Shown one piece after another: positions 8,543 to 18,019 of a DNA stretch of 27,666 bases (its first letter is position 1; each line of letters begins with the position of its first letter). The stretch is taken from NCBI GenBank assembly GCA_900550365.1, contig URRR01000033.1, positions 1 through 27,666 of the forward strand, given 5' to 3'. Made by a program: the position numbers and the translations under genes. The stretch comes from an uncultured Prevotella sp. (lineage in GTDB: Bacteria; Bacteroidota; Bacteroidia; Bacteroidales; Bacteroidaceae). The notes beneath the pieces were generated by a model, which was given only the letters and a program-made list of their open reading frames with translations, did no database searches and had not been told where the DNA came from.

Positions 8543-9910
8543 TTATCTTTTAATAAATTTCTTACCGTTCATGATATACACTCCCTTTGCCAACCTGCTT
8601 AAGGTCTCAGAATTTGCATCCTTCATTACAAGCTTCCCTGTTACATCATAAATGTCATAATCACAACTTGTCTCAACACCGACTATAACAGATGAAATTC
8701 CAGTACTTACATTTAAGTCTAACTCAGGCAAGCCTTCATTATTTACTTTCCATTTGCATGCACCTTCAATGGATTCTGCATTCTTATTCAATTCATCAAC
8801 AATAGATGATATGTCTACTAAAGCTACTGCCTTACAATTTTCAAACACTCCATAATCACAGTTTGAAGCTTCATTATAGGCCTCTGCAGGTAACCATTTT
8901 ATAGGATTTAGTCTCTTATGACGCACAGTACATGTATCTGTCCAAAAGCAATTAACCGCTTTACTAGGATTTTCACATGTCACAATTACGCTTTCACCTG
9001 TTGGATCATCAGGGTCAGTAACAGTCGTTGTAAGCTCAGATTTGCCAAGTTCAGGACATACAGTACCCCACCACTTAAAAGAAGCCAAATTAGATCCTAC
9101 ACCTCCGAGCCAACCGCCGAAATAGCTATTAGAAATAAGTGACGAATTACGGCCCGAACCTACTAGGCCAGCAATGTTATTCTTACCCCATGTCCATGCA
9201 TAAGTAACACAGTTGAGAACCTTTCCTCCACCAGTAAGCGTACCAACAATTCCTGCATGATATGAGCCTCCACAATAAATCGCTCCATCTGTCTGGCAGT
9301 TAATAACGTTTGTTCCGTCTGCTGTTCCCACAACGAAACCAACGTTTGCATTACCCGAAATATAAGTATCCGTTATTTTGAGATTCTTTATTTCACCTCC
9401 TTCAGTAAAGTTAAAAAGACCTGTAGAAGACTTTCGTCCATCCAAATAAACTCCAGAGATAGTATGTCCACCACCATCATAATAGCCTGAAAAACGCTGA
9501 TAGTCATATTCCCCGGCCTGATAACCTATACCGCCAAAAGTTCTAAGCCCTTCAGCATTTATAATGCTCAAATCATCATATTCATCGAACGATGCATGAT
9601 TCATAACCCCATCATTGAACACAAGATCTGCAATCTGAAGAAAATATACACCATCCGTGTACATGTTATCCCAATTGTTGTCATCAAAAGCAAGATTTTC
9701 AATTTCTACGGCCATCTTAACAAATTGCTCGGGAGTAGCAATTAGATACGGATCTTCTTTTGTACCTGTACCTCCAGCGAACTCATCGGCTGCATAATGT
9801 TCCCATTGGTCTTCGGTATAGTTAGTCTTTGCCGCATCAGTATTGACACTTGCGGTCGCACTGGTAAATGCAGCTACCAATAATGCTGCAGTAAACAAAG
9901 TCTTCTTCAT
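8543..9910 (-). CDS. Secreted GLUG-repeat protein with T9SS-type C-terminal tail
   Basis: The protein has 455 residues. Residues 1-20 are a signal peptide (MKKTLFTAALLVAAFTSATA). FAGGTGTKEDPYLIATPEQF at 45-64 opens a beta-helix-like region of the kind found before GLUG repeats. Repeat-like units occur at about 185-270, including NVGFVVGTADG, HAGIVGTLTGGGKVLNC and IAGLVGSGRN. The C-terminus (about 405-455) has YDVTGKLV, LAKGVYIMNGKKFIK and ends in basic residues, which fits the type A sorting domain of T9SS cargo. No catalytic motif is recognised, so it may be an adhesin or glycan-binding surface protein. It is the last gene of the pectin locus, 135 bp after the methylesterase. Confidence 0.75.
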   Translation of the reverse strand: MKKTLFTAALLVAAFTSATASVNTDAAKTNYTEDQWEHYAADEFAGGTGTKEDPYLIATPEQFVKMAVEIENLAFDDNNWDNMYTDGVYFLQIADLVFNDGVMNHASFDEYDDLSIINAEGLRTFGGIGYQAGEYDYQRFSGYYDGGGHTISGVYLDGRKSSTGLFNFTEGGEIKNLKITDTYISGNANVGFVVGTADGTNVINCQTDGAIYCGGSYHAGIVGTLTGGGKVLNCVTYAWTWGKNNIAGLVGSGRNSSLISNSYFGGWLGGVGSNLASFKWWGTVCPELGKSELTTTVTDPDDPTGESVIVTCENPSKAVNCFWTDTCTVRHKRLNPIKWLPAEAYNEASNCDYGVFENCKAVALVDISSIVDELNKNAESIEGACKWKVNNEGLPELDLNVSTGISSVIVGVETSCDYDIYDVTGKLVMKDANSETLSRLAKGVYIMNGKKFIKR

Positions 9911-10045
9911 AAATCTCTTTTAAATTTTAAGTTTTATCATTTTAATATAAAATTCTCCATCGTAGTTTAACAGACTATATCTGTCATTTTTTATGATGTA
10001 CATCCCTTTATCATACAGACTTGTACCAATGACATTTTTTCAACA

Positions 10046-11590
10046 TTAAGACTGATTTTTCACAATCTTGCGAGTAAGTGAGGTACCATCAACAAAAACA
10101 AGACGCAAAATATAAACTCCTTGAGGGTACTCGCCCCACTCAAGGCACGCACCATTACGGGATATCAATATCTCACCGTCCAACGAATACAATGTAGCCT
10201 GTGCCTTGCGATTCCAATAAATACCATAGCGTGTGGAACGTATCTCGATGTCTTGTGCCCTTACATTGGTTATGCCCGTAGGCGTACCCGTCACTTCGTC
10301 CCCCAAACATCCAGTTACACTCACTGTACGCAAAGCATAGCTGTCTCCTGCACGTGCGTCAGCATCTGTATATGAGGTTTCCGTAAGATTAGTCAGGTAA
10401 CGGCCATTCTTGTATATTATATATCCGGCTGCCCCCTCAGACTTATCCCATTGCAGATTACCGTCAACCGCAGTAAACTTTGTTACAGAAGCTGTCGGTG
10501 TTACGAAAGGCTGTGGTTCAAACAAGCCTAAACGTCCCCCAAGCTGTTCATCGGCAAGATTAAAGACATATTCCATATTAAAGATATTGTCAACCACTTT
10601 CTGATCGATGTATTGAGAAGGTGACATATGCTCAGGATCTTCAGTCATTGCCCAACTGACACGACCAGACAAGTCAATCGGATTACCGTCCATATCCATA
10701 CTGCCGTACTCACCGATATAGATGCTTTGCGTATCACTCATTTTCTGCCAACCTTCAGGGCATATATGTTTGTCCATATAACAGTTGATAAAATAAGCCG
10801 CACAAGTTGTTTTCCCCCAATTACGGCCAAGATAAGAGCCTCTTTCACCAACCTTGTCCGCATCGTAAATCAGACGGCATCCGCGGATGAACAGGCCGAG
10901 TCCCCACAGACGTGCCTGCCCGGTAAGCTGGCGTGACACTGCTCGTGGCACAGTTACGAAACAATTGCCAGGAGCCACAATATATCCGCCTCTGAGTTGC
11001 TTTATCGTGCAGTCATCAATGAAAGCTATGCCGCTGTCATAAATATAATCAACCGTTCCTTCTATGTAGCAGTTCTTCAGATAGCTACGGCTGTCTGTAA
11101 AAAAACGTATTCCATCTTGATTTGCTTTCAGATTTACATGCCTTAACACTGCTCTGTCTGACGCCACAGTAAAACATTCAGCCTGACCTCCGTCTGGACC
11201 TACGGTATTTTGAGTGGTAAAGTTATCTCCGTAAAAGTCAAATCCGTCAACATAGATTGTCGATGTCTCCGCTGCATCATCATACCCCATTGTGTGCGAC
11301 AGGTCATGTGATATTATGGTGCCGTCACGGCTCTCACCTATCAGGGATACAACGGCTCCCTGAGGCACCGAGACCTGCTCCTTGTAGAATCCGTTCTTGA
11401 CAAATATGAGCATGCGTGTACCGTCTTTCGGAGCATTATTAACAGCCTCCTGCACGGAATTATAGTCGCCCGAACCGTCAGCCGCCACCACCTTCATGAA
11501 AGCCGTCTGGGCAGTAACACATGACAACGAAAAAGTTGTCCATGCAAGTACAAATATAATAATATGCCTTAAGGTAAATATTTTCTTCAT
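10046..11590 (-). CDS. Pectin methylesterase (carbohydrate esterase family 8), secreted
   Basis: The 514-residue protein has a signal peptide at about 1-28. Residues 30-345 form the CE8 beta-helix, beginning VVAADGSGDYNSVQEAV. Landmark motifs are GGQAECF (134-140), NQDGIRFF with catalytic D159, GTVDYIYD with D181 as the expected nucleophile, and YLGRNW with R256. The usual QDTL and DFIFG boxes are altered to QDGI and DYIYD, but the charged residues are kept. It would remove methyl groups from homogalacturonan so the pectate lyase can cut. A fibronectin-like segment (about 370-435) and a T9SS-type tail (about 450-514, with PQGVYILRL) follow. It is downstream of susC/susD in the same direction. 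Confidence 0.92.
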   Translation of the reverse strand: MKKIFTLRHIIIFVLAWTTFSLSCVTAQTAFMKVVAADGSGDYNSVQEAVNNAPKDGTRMLIFVKNGFYKEQVSVPQGAVVSLIGESRDGTIISHDLSHTMGYDDAAETSTIYVDGFDFYGDNFTTQNTVGPDGGQAECFTVASDRAVLRHVNLKANQDGIRFFTDSRSYLKNCYIEGTVDYIYDSGIAFIDDCTIKQLRGGYIVAPGNCFVTVPRAVSRQLTGQARLWGLGLFIRGCRLIYDADKVGERGSYLGRNWGKTTCAAYFINCYMDKHICPEGWQKMSDTQSIYIGEYGSMDMDGNPIDLSGRVSWAMTEDPEHMSPSQYIDQKVVDNIFNMEYVFNLADEQLGGRLGLFEPQPFVTPTASVTKFTAVDGNLQWDKSEGAAGYIIYKNGRYLTNLTETSYTDADARAGDSYALRTVSVTGCLGDEVTGTPTGITNVRAQDIEIRSTRYGIYWNRKAQATLYSLDGEILISRNGACLEWGEYPQGVYILRLVFVDGTSLTRKIVKNQS

Positions 11591-11710
11591 GTGCGATTTC
11601 CCTTTTAATCCTACGTTTCATTCCCATTATACGGGCATGAACCTGCGAATGAAATATCTCTGCTAAACAGTCAGACTTCAACGGGTTCCGCATTAACGGC
11701 ATTTCATGTC

Positions 11711-11773
11711 GCAATTTGCGGTCTTTTGAAATGTAAAAGGGCATCTTTAGCACCGCAAAAGACCGTAAATTGC
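11711..11773. repeat. REP-like inverted repeat inside the pectin locus
   Basis: An 18-base left arm (11711-11728, GCAATTTGCGGTCTTTTG) pairs with 11756-11773 with one mismatch. The loop contains TGTAAAAGGGCATCTTT. Its inner part resembles the inverted repeat at 24916-24958, which shares the TGTAAAAGG, TCTTTT and AAAAGAC blocks. It lies in the 220-bp gap between the methylesterase and the upstream secreted-protein gene. Confidence 0.75.
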
Positions 11774-11810
11774 AACGCTCTATAAATCAAGCCATTATAC
11801 CACGTTGATA

Positions 11811-12641
11811 CTATTTAACTATTTTCTTAGCTGTTCCGTCAGTGTATTTCACGATGTAAATGCCTTTAACCGGCTCGTTAACGCGTGAGCCGTCAATGGT
11901 ATAATAGGTCTCTACCGTCTTCTCACCTTCCGTCTCTACATTGCTGATGCCTGTGCCTTCGCTGGGGATGAACTTGATCTGATGCAGGCATAGATTCCTA
12001 TTGCCACCGCCAAGCAGGCCATATATACGGCCGGCCTCAACGTCAGCCTCAACATATGCCGGCGCGTTCTTCACGGTTCCGTTCTCTCCGTCGTTACGGA
12101 AATCAGTGATAGCCTTGAACTCACCGAAATATCCTAAGTCCCATTCTTCTTCAAAAGCCTCATTGAATATACCTATAGTGCGCGAGTTGTCACCTGCATA
12201 TACCCCGAAGCTGAGCTTGCCGTCTTTCTTGGGCACTACCTTCAATATAGACTGCCATTCCTGCCATGCTTCAGAAAGGAGAAAGATTGTAGGAGGTGTA
12301 ACGGTCCAGTCCCTATCAGGAAGATTGGAACCGAGATTGACGTATCCCGTATAGTCGGGGAAATCTTTCTTGATGTCACCCAGCTTGCCACCTGAAACCC
12401 AGAAATAGCTTGTTTGCACGCTGTAGATGGCAAGATCGTCATTCTCGAAAATAAGCTCACCGTCCTCAAAAGTAATGCCTGCATCACCGAGTGCCGTGAA
12501 CCGACTTGCATCGTAGGCTGCTTTAAGCTCTTCAAGAGTAGCTGTTATGGCATAAGTTCCTTCTTCTACTTCGGTCAGGATTTGAGCCTGAGCCGACATC
12601 ACGCCCAATAACAGAGCGGCTGAGAGTAATAATTTTTTCAT
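11811..12641 (-). CDS. Secreted protein of unknown function with T9SS-type tail
   Basis: The 276-residue protein has a clear signal peptide (MKKLLLSAALLLGVMSAQAQ, 1-20). The mature part is acidic and rich in aromatic residues and glycine, which would suit an all-beta fold. I recognise no enzyme family. About the last 65 residues include TYYTIDGSRV, VKGIYIVKY and a terminal KKIVK, matching the T9SS type A sorting pattern of its neighbours. It lies between susD and the methylesterase in the same orientation. By position it may be a surface glycan-binding protein (a SusE/F-like role), but that is inference; it lacks the lipobox such proteins usually have. Confidence 0.7.
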   Translation of the reverse strand: MKKLLLSAALLLGVMSAQAQILTEVEEGTYAITATLEELKAAYDASRFTALGDAGITFEDGELIFENDDLAIYSVQTSYFWVSGGKLGDIKKDFPDYTGYVNLGSNLPDRDWTVTPPTIFLLSEAWQEWQSILKVVPKKDGKLSFGVYAGDNSRTIGIFNEAFEEEWDLGYFGEFKAITDFRNDGENGTVKNAPAYVEADVEAGRIYGLLGGGNRNLCLHQIKFIPSEGTGISNVETEGEKTVETYYTIDGSRVNEPVKGIYIVKYTDGTAKKIVK

Positions 12642-12713
12642 GTTGATAAAATTTAAATTGTTAATAAATAAAGGTTAATTATATTATTTGTTTATACAGA
12701 GAAACTGGCAGGA

Positions 12714-12756
12714 GGAGCTTGTGACGGGAATCTATTATACCCGTCACATATGCTCC
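12714..12756 (-). promoter_or_regulatory. Hairpin between susD and the downstream secreted genes
   Basis: TGTGACGGG (12720-12728) pairs with CCCGTCACA (12740-12748). A second block, GGAGC (12714-12718) with GCTCC (12752-12756), continues the stem after an internal loop. It begins 18 bp after the susD stop. On the minus strand only a weak pyrimidine run follows, so partial termination or mRNA processing, giving more susCD than downstream transcript, is more likely than full termination. Confidence 0.6.
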
Positions 12757-12773
12757 GTTCCCGTCCGAATATA

Positions 12774-14732
12774 TTAATACCCATTAGTACCAAACTCATC
12801 AGCATTGGCTATCTGGTCGAGAAATTCCTGCGGTATAGGCCGCACGAGGTTCTTCTCCTCAAACGATATATAGGGATTCTTATGCTTGTCAACAAGATAA
12901 TCAGCCGTGAGATAGCCCATGCGCTTAAGGTCGTACCAGCGCCACTGTTCACCACACAGCTCCCTCGCACGCTCTTTTACAAGATATTCAAGGTCGTAAC
13001 TACTTACTTCCATTTCCGCTGCATCGCCTGATACAGCAGCGTGGCAGCGCACTGCATTAAGATATTTGAGCCCGTCCCCGGGCGTACCCTTGGCTAAGGC
13101 GGCTTCAGCCGCTATCAGATAGATGTCAGTAAGGCGGATTATAGGTATGTCCATCATGACATACTGGTTCGTATAAGCATATTTGAAACAACTGAACTTC
13201 TTAAGCATCGGGAACGTGCTGCGGAAGTAAGTATACTCAGGTTCCATGTCTTCGCTTTCTGCCTTTGTATTGAAATAATCCGTTATGCCGAGACATAGAC
13301 GTTTGTTGAAACAGGTTTTCAGCGTATCAAGTTCCCAGTTGGGCACGTAGACGCCAAGAGCGTCGGGCACATCTTCGCGTTCAAGACTCTGGCTGGTCAG
13401 TGTTCCGGTAGCGTAATAGTTTGCGCCAGGGAAAAGTTGGTCATACTGCGAGCCTGAGACTGCCGCGCTCGGTATTCTGCGCTGCATAGCGCTTTTTATG
13501 GGTGATTCAGGCGACGTGATGTCTTTCTTGTATCGCTCAGCCATCTCATTGCTTATGATTACCATTTTGGAGGCATACAGCTTGTAATAGAACGCATCGG
13601 CGAAACGTGTGTCGGGCGTACGGTCGTCAGGATTCTTTGCCAAGTTGATAAGTTCTTGGTTGTCCTCACTTTTTTGTACCTTTGGCTCAAAACAATCATG
13701 AAGCAGATAGTACGTCGGTGACCATACCTTTGCATTGTCGCGTCCGTAGCGTACGCCTGACGATGCTATGCCAAAATTCTGCGCCTGCGAACTGATGCTC
13801 ATCATGTAATACTGGCGTGTACGTCCGCGGTTCCATCCCTCAGGATTGTATCCGTTGGCATGGTCAACAGCCTCAATGAAGAGAAACTCCTGATTGTCCT
13901 TATTGTTGTCATCATCCCAAGCCAGGGAGTTGCCGCTGCGATCAGCCGTGCTCGCATACAAGCCACAGTCATACGAGCTTGCATTGTCTATCAGCTCGGT
14001 TGCCGTCATCCATGCCGAGTCTGCATTGGCTATATACTCAGGCGAGCCTTTGGCGTAAAGGCGTGTACGCTGCATATATGCCTTTGCGAGCATGGCAAGA
14101 GCAGCCTTCTTCGTCGCCCGGCCACGGTCGTTGCCCTGGTCTACAGGCAAATCCCTGACGGCAATCTTAAGGTCGGAAATGATGATTTTGTAGAAGTCTT
14201 CCTCAGGCGAACGATAAACATTCTCCGTGGCAATACCTGTGGTTGCGAATGAAAGCGTATCAAGCACGACATCGCCCCACTGTTCTACTATATGGAAATA
14301 AGAGAATGCGCGGAGAAATCTCGCCTCAGCGGCCTTTGCCTTTATCTCATCAGCCGTAAAGCCACTACTGTTATACTGATAATAAAGTGCCGTGTTACAA
14401 TAGCCGACTGTTGCATATAAAGCATTCCAGCAAGTACGCAGCACACCGGTCTGCGTTGTAAGATTGCCATTATTATTAGTAAGTTCTCCATTGCCTCCGT
14501 CGCGACTTCCTATTTTCCATAAGTCTGTACCCATCTCCATCGGGCCAATACCATCCGTTTTTCCATAAAGGTAATAGAGATTCTCATAACAGGCATTTAT
14601 CAGACCGTTGTAACCAGTCTCAGACGTATAAGCTACTTCGGTATCAACAGTCGAGTAATTCGTTTCATCCAAAGAACATGACGCTACGGAAAAAGCGATC
14701 ATGGCCATCGCTGCATATTTCAGTTTTTTCAT
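12774..14732 (-). CDS. susD: SusD/RagB-type outer-membrane glycan-binding lipoprotein
   Basis: The 652-residue protein has a lipoprotein signal ending in SVASC, with the lipidated cysteine at residue 19. The N-terminal region with the TGYNGLINACYENLYYLYG helix and the C-terminal segments YLNAVRCHAAVSG, LVKERARELCGEQWRWYDLKRMG and NLVRPIPQEFLDQI are characteristic of the SusD/RagB family (tetratricopeptide-like helices plus a RagB/SusD domain). It is expected to sit on top of its SusC partner as a lid and hand over oligosaccharides. It begins 32 bp after the susC stop, the usual coupled arrangement. The symbol is a family name; the ligand is inferred to be pectin fragments from neighbouring enzymes. 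Confidence 0.95.
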   Translation of the reverse strand: MKKLKYAAMAMIAFSVASCSLDETNYSTVDTEVAYTSETGYNGLINACYENLYYLYGKTDGIGPMEMGTDLWKIGSRDGGNGELTNNNGNLTTQTGVLRTCWNALYATVGYCNTALYYQYNSSGFTADEIKAKAAEARFLRAFSYFHIVEQWGDVVLDTLSFATTGIATENVYRSPEEDFYKIIISDLKIAVRDLPVDQGNDRGRATKKAALAMLAKAYMQRTRLYAKGSPEYIANADSAWMTATELIDNASSYDCGLYASTADRSGNSLAWDDDNNKDNQEFLFIEAVDHANGYNPEGWNRGRTRQYYMMSISSQAQNFGIASSGVRYGRDNAKVWSPTYYLLHDCFEPKVQKSEDNQELINLAKNPDDRTPDTRFADAFYYKLYASKMVIISNEMAERYKKDITSPESPIKSAMQRRIPSAAVSGSQYDQLFPGANYYATGTLTSQSLEREDVPDALGVYVPNWELDTLKTCFNKRLCLGITDYFNTKAESEDMEPEYTYFRSTFPMLKKFSCFKYAYTNQYVMMDIPIIRLTDIYLIAAEAALAKGTPGDGLKYLNAVRCHAAVSGDAAEMEVSSYDLEYLVKERARELCGEQWRWYDLKRMGYLTADYLVDKHKNPYISFEEKNLVRPIPQEFLDQIANADEFGTNGY

Positions 14733-14764
14733 TGTTCTGATATTTTATTATTGTTTCAATATTA

Positions 14765-17700
14765 TCAAAATGAAGCATTAATGCCGAATACAATTGTCTT
14801 ATAAAGAGGGAACGCATCATTAGCGTTGTTCTCAGGATCCATGCCTTTCAGCATATCGCTCTTACTCCATATAAACGGGTTGGTAATAGTCGCGTAAACA
14901 CGAAGTCTCGACATATTGAGTTTGTTAATCCACTTCTTCGGGAATGTATAGCCAAGGGTTATGTTCTTTACTTTTAGAAACGAGCCGTCCGTATACCTCA
15001 ATGACTCCATCTGAGCGTCAGTTTGGCTATGCCCCTGATGCGGACGCGGATAGGCATTTGTCGGATTTGAAGGAGTCCAATAATCATAACAATCGGGAAT
15101 ATTTGTATTGTCAAAATAGCCCAACAGCTCACCATTGACCATCTGTCCCCAACGCATCGTTATCATAAATGACAAATCAAAGTTGTAGAACTCGAACGAG
15201 TTATGGAGACCAATAGTCCAGTCTGGTGTCTCAGAACCGAGAATCTGTTTGTCATTAGGACCAGGTGTATAAGTGTTTTCACTTGTATAATATTTATGTA
15301 CAACATTACCGTTTTCATCAACCGTATCTTCTGATGGCTTGTAAAAAGCGCCCTTGTGGGTTGTTGTCTCAGTATATGTCTGGCCTGCTGCATCTGTTTT
15401 TTCCTCTGTTATGGTATAAGTATAGTTAGGGTCATACTTCAATCCCGGCACATCCAAACGTACATCACCTACTTCAGCACCGAAACATGCAGCCATATCC
15501 TCCTGTCCGAGTTGCCATATTCCGACTTTCTTATATCCATAATATGTATTGACAGGGTGGTCCAGGAACAGATTTAAGGCTATCAGTTCATCAACGCTTA
15601 CATTATTGCCAAGATTAATATCTTTCAGTTTTTCATCGTTAAGCGCAAATGTGAAAGTAGTATTCCACTTAAAATTCTTTTTATCTATATTACGTGAATT
15701 GACAGTAATCTCCCAACCTGTATTTTTTATACGGGCAATATTTGACATCTTCTTATATGGTGATTTGGCATTATATCCTCCAAGAGCTGTAGGCAACGGA
15801 CGGTCATAAAGAACACCTTTCGTATCTGTTGTGTACCATTCAATAGAGCCATCAATCCGATTGTTGAGAACCGAGAAATCAAGACCTATATTCCAGTTAT
15901 AAGATTTTTCCCATGTCAAATCAAAGTTGGCAACATGCTCAGCAAGAATATAACTCAAAGCCTGTCCTGAACCAAGATTTAACATGTTTGCTGAATTCGT
16001 CACTGCTGTAAGAGATACATACGGATCAATGTTGGCATTTCCAGTAACTCCATATCCGACACGTAACTTCAAGTTATCAAGCCACTTACGAGTAAACTTC
16101 ATGAAAGGCTCATCAGAAATACGCCAACCGACTGATGCTGCAGGAAAGGCGCTCCACTTATTATAAAGTTGCGACGCACCGTCCCAACGTATTGATGCAG
16201 ACATTAAATAACGGCCCAGATAATTGTAACTTCCGCGCAATGCATACGACATTTTTGCCGTCTCTTTATAAAGAGAGCTGACATAAGCCTTGAGACCTGC
16301 TGAAAGATTATACCAAAGAAAATTGTCATATTCAAACTGCTCATTTTGTGCGAGAGCTTCCTCATGCTGTGTTTTTGTATATTCTGTAATTCCTGTCAAG
16401 GTTATATCATGACTGTCTCCAATTTGGAAATTATAGTTCACGACATTCTGCCATTGATAATTCCAACTGTTGTAAGACTGGTAACTTGCGGTACGTTTAT
16501 TCTCTTGCGAACCTGTAAGTTTCATATACGTATCAAGACCATCCCATAGTCCTTGACGACTGTGAGATAAAGTGGCATTAAACAATGACCTGAAAGAAAA
16601 CCCTTTAAAAGGTCTGAACTCTACAAAGGGAGCAATATTAATCGTTGTGTATTTTCTGTTATCACGATAAGTGTTGTCCTGATCATCTGCGAGAATATTG
16701 ACATAGCTGTCCATATCGCTGATAGGATGCTGGTTGAGTGTGCCGTCATCGTTGTAAACCTTTCCAAGCGGTATCTCATTAAGACTTTTACTTAAACGGG
16801 AATTTCTTCGTTCCTGATTCTTATAAGAAAGAGTTGATTGGAAACCTAATGTAAACATTTTGTTTATTTTGTACGTTGTACCAGCTCGAAATGTTATAAG
16901 ATCAACTTGGTCATTAGCATAAAGTCCCTTCTCTTGCAAGTAACCGGCGCTCATATAACTCTGTTGCTTCTCTGTACCTCCACGCACTGAGATATTATAG
17001 TTCTGTTGTATACCAGTCTTTAGAATTTCATCCTTCCAATTAACCCACTGATTGTTATTATAAGCTTCAACGGCTCCGACAGAAAGACCTACGGAGTTGA
17101 ATAATTCATCAATATCGGCCGGCTGAGTATCATAACGCGCCACATAACCTTCTGTAAGGAAGTTTATCCAATCCTGTCCCGTTAACGTTGACGGATATGA
17201 GGGCATTGCATTAACTCCAACATAAGCATCAAAGTCAACCTGAACCTTACCTTTAGTTCCTTGTTTAGTAGTAACAATAATGACACCATTTGCTCCTGCT
17301 GAACCGTAAATTGCTGTAGATGAAGCATCTTTCAACACCTCAATACTGGCGATGTCATTGGGATTGAGATTGCTGATATCTCCACCAGATACTCCGTCAA
17401 TTACATATAATGGTGAACATTCAGCTGTTAATGAGCGATTTCCTCGAAGTAAAATTTTAGGTGATTCACCGGCCCGTCCTGACTCTCTCGTTATATCAAG
17501 TCCTGCAATTTTTCCTGAAAGTCCTTCCATAGCATTAAGCACAGGACTTTCCTTTATATCCTCTGCTTTGACAGAAGATATTGCTCCTGTAAGATCACGC
17601 CGCTTAACAGTACCATACCCTATGACCACTACGTCATCCATCACATTGTCATCTGGTGACATAGTTATCCGTAAATCACGGCCAGAACCGATTTGTACTA

Positions 17701-17992
17701 TTACATCCGAATAACCTACATATGACACAACAAGTTGTTTTCCTCCACCTGAAGATTTCAAAGTAAATCGTCCTTCAATGTCAGTAATCGTGGCTATGTT
17801 TGTACCCTTGACCTTTATAGTAACGCCAATCATTGGCTCACCGTTCTCGTCTGTCACAACACCGGTTACATTTCTCACCTGACTTACACTCTGTTTGGGC
17901 TGTTCCATTTTCCCCGACATCTTAGCAGGATAAAGGCCTAAGACAACTAATTGGAACCCAAATGCCATAGTGAAGATTATAGATTTATTCAT
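14765..17992 (-). CDS. susC: SusC/RagA-type TonB-dependent outer-membrane transporter
   Basis: The protein has 1075 residues. After an N-terminal export signal, a carboxypeptidase-regulatory-like domain spans about 42-112 (VTGVVTDENGEPMIGVTIKV). A TonB-box-like DDVVVIGYG lies at 119-127, then a plug domain with LRGNRSLTAECSPLYVIDG and the SusC signature NPNDIASIEVLKDASSTAIYG. The remainder is a 22-strand-type barrel ending in an aromatic-terminated strand (VFGINASF). It imports oligosaccharides using TonB energy. It starts 27 bp after the pectate lyase stop, so lyase, susC and susD are likely one transcript. Length is typical for the family. Confidence 0.97.
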   Translation of the reverse strand: MNKSIIFTMAFGFQLVVLGLYPAKMSGKMEQPKQSVSQVRNVTGVVTDENGEPMIGVTIKVKGTNIATITDIEGRFTLKSSGGGKQLVVSYVGYSDVIVQIGSGRDLRITMSPDDNVMDDVVVIGYGTVKRRDLTGAISSVKAEDIKESPVLNAMEGLSGKIAGLDITRESGRAGESPKILLRGNRSLTAECSPLYVIDGVSGGDISNLNPNDIASIEVLKDASSTAIYGSAGANGVIIVTTKQGTKGKVQVDFDAYVGVNAMPSYPSTLTGQDWINFLTEGYVARYDTQPADIDELFNSVGLSVGAVEAYNNNQWVNWKDEILKTGIQQNYNISVRGGTEKQQSYMSAGYLQEKGLYANDQVDLITFRAGTTYKINKMFTLGFQSTLSYKNQERRNSRLSKSLNEIPLGKVYNDDGTLNQHPISDMDSYVNILADDQDNTYRDNRKYTTINIAPFVEFRPFKGFSFRSLFNATLSHSRQGLWDGLDTYMKLTGSQENKRTASYQSYNSWNYQWQNVVNYNFQIGDSHDITLTGITEYTKTQHEEALAQNEQFEYDNFLWYNLSAGLKAYVSSLYKETAKMSYALRGSYNYLGRYLMSASIRWDGASQLYNKWSAFPAASVGWRISDEPFMKFTRKWLDNLKLRVGYGVTGNANIDPYVSLTAVTNSANMLNLGSGQALSYILAEHVANFDLTWEKSYNWNIGLDFSVLNNRIDGSIEWYTTDTKGVLYDRPLPTALGGYNAKSPYKKMSNIARIKNTGWEITVNSRNIDKKNFKWNTTFTFALNDEKLKDINLGNNVSVDELIALNLFLDHPVNTYYGYKKVGIWQLGQEDMAACFGAEVGDVRLDVPGLKYDPNYTYTITEEKTDAAGQTYTETTTHKGAFYKPSEDTVDENGNVVHKYYTSENTYTPGPNDKQILGSETPDWTIGLHNSFEFYNFDLSFMITMRWGQMVNGELLGYFDNTNIPDCYDYWTPSNPTNAYPRPHQGHSQTDAQMESLRYTDGSFLKVKNITLGYTFPKKWINKLNMSRLRVYATITNPFIWSKSDMLKGMDPENNANDAFPLYKTIVFGINASF

Positions 17993-18019
17993 AATTTGGT
18001 ATTCTTTAAATTTTAATTA

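Noticed and set aside
11478..11753. 91-codon minus-strand frame across the methylesterase start
   Set aside because: It overlaps the signal-peptide region of the methylesterase in another frame and runs through the inverted repeat; it has no family features.
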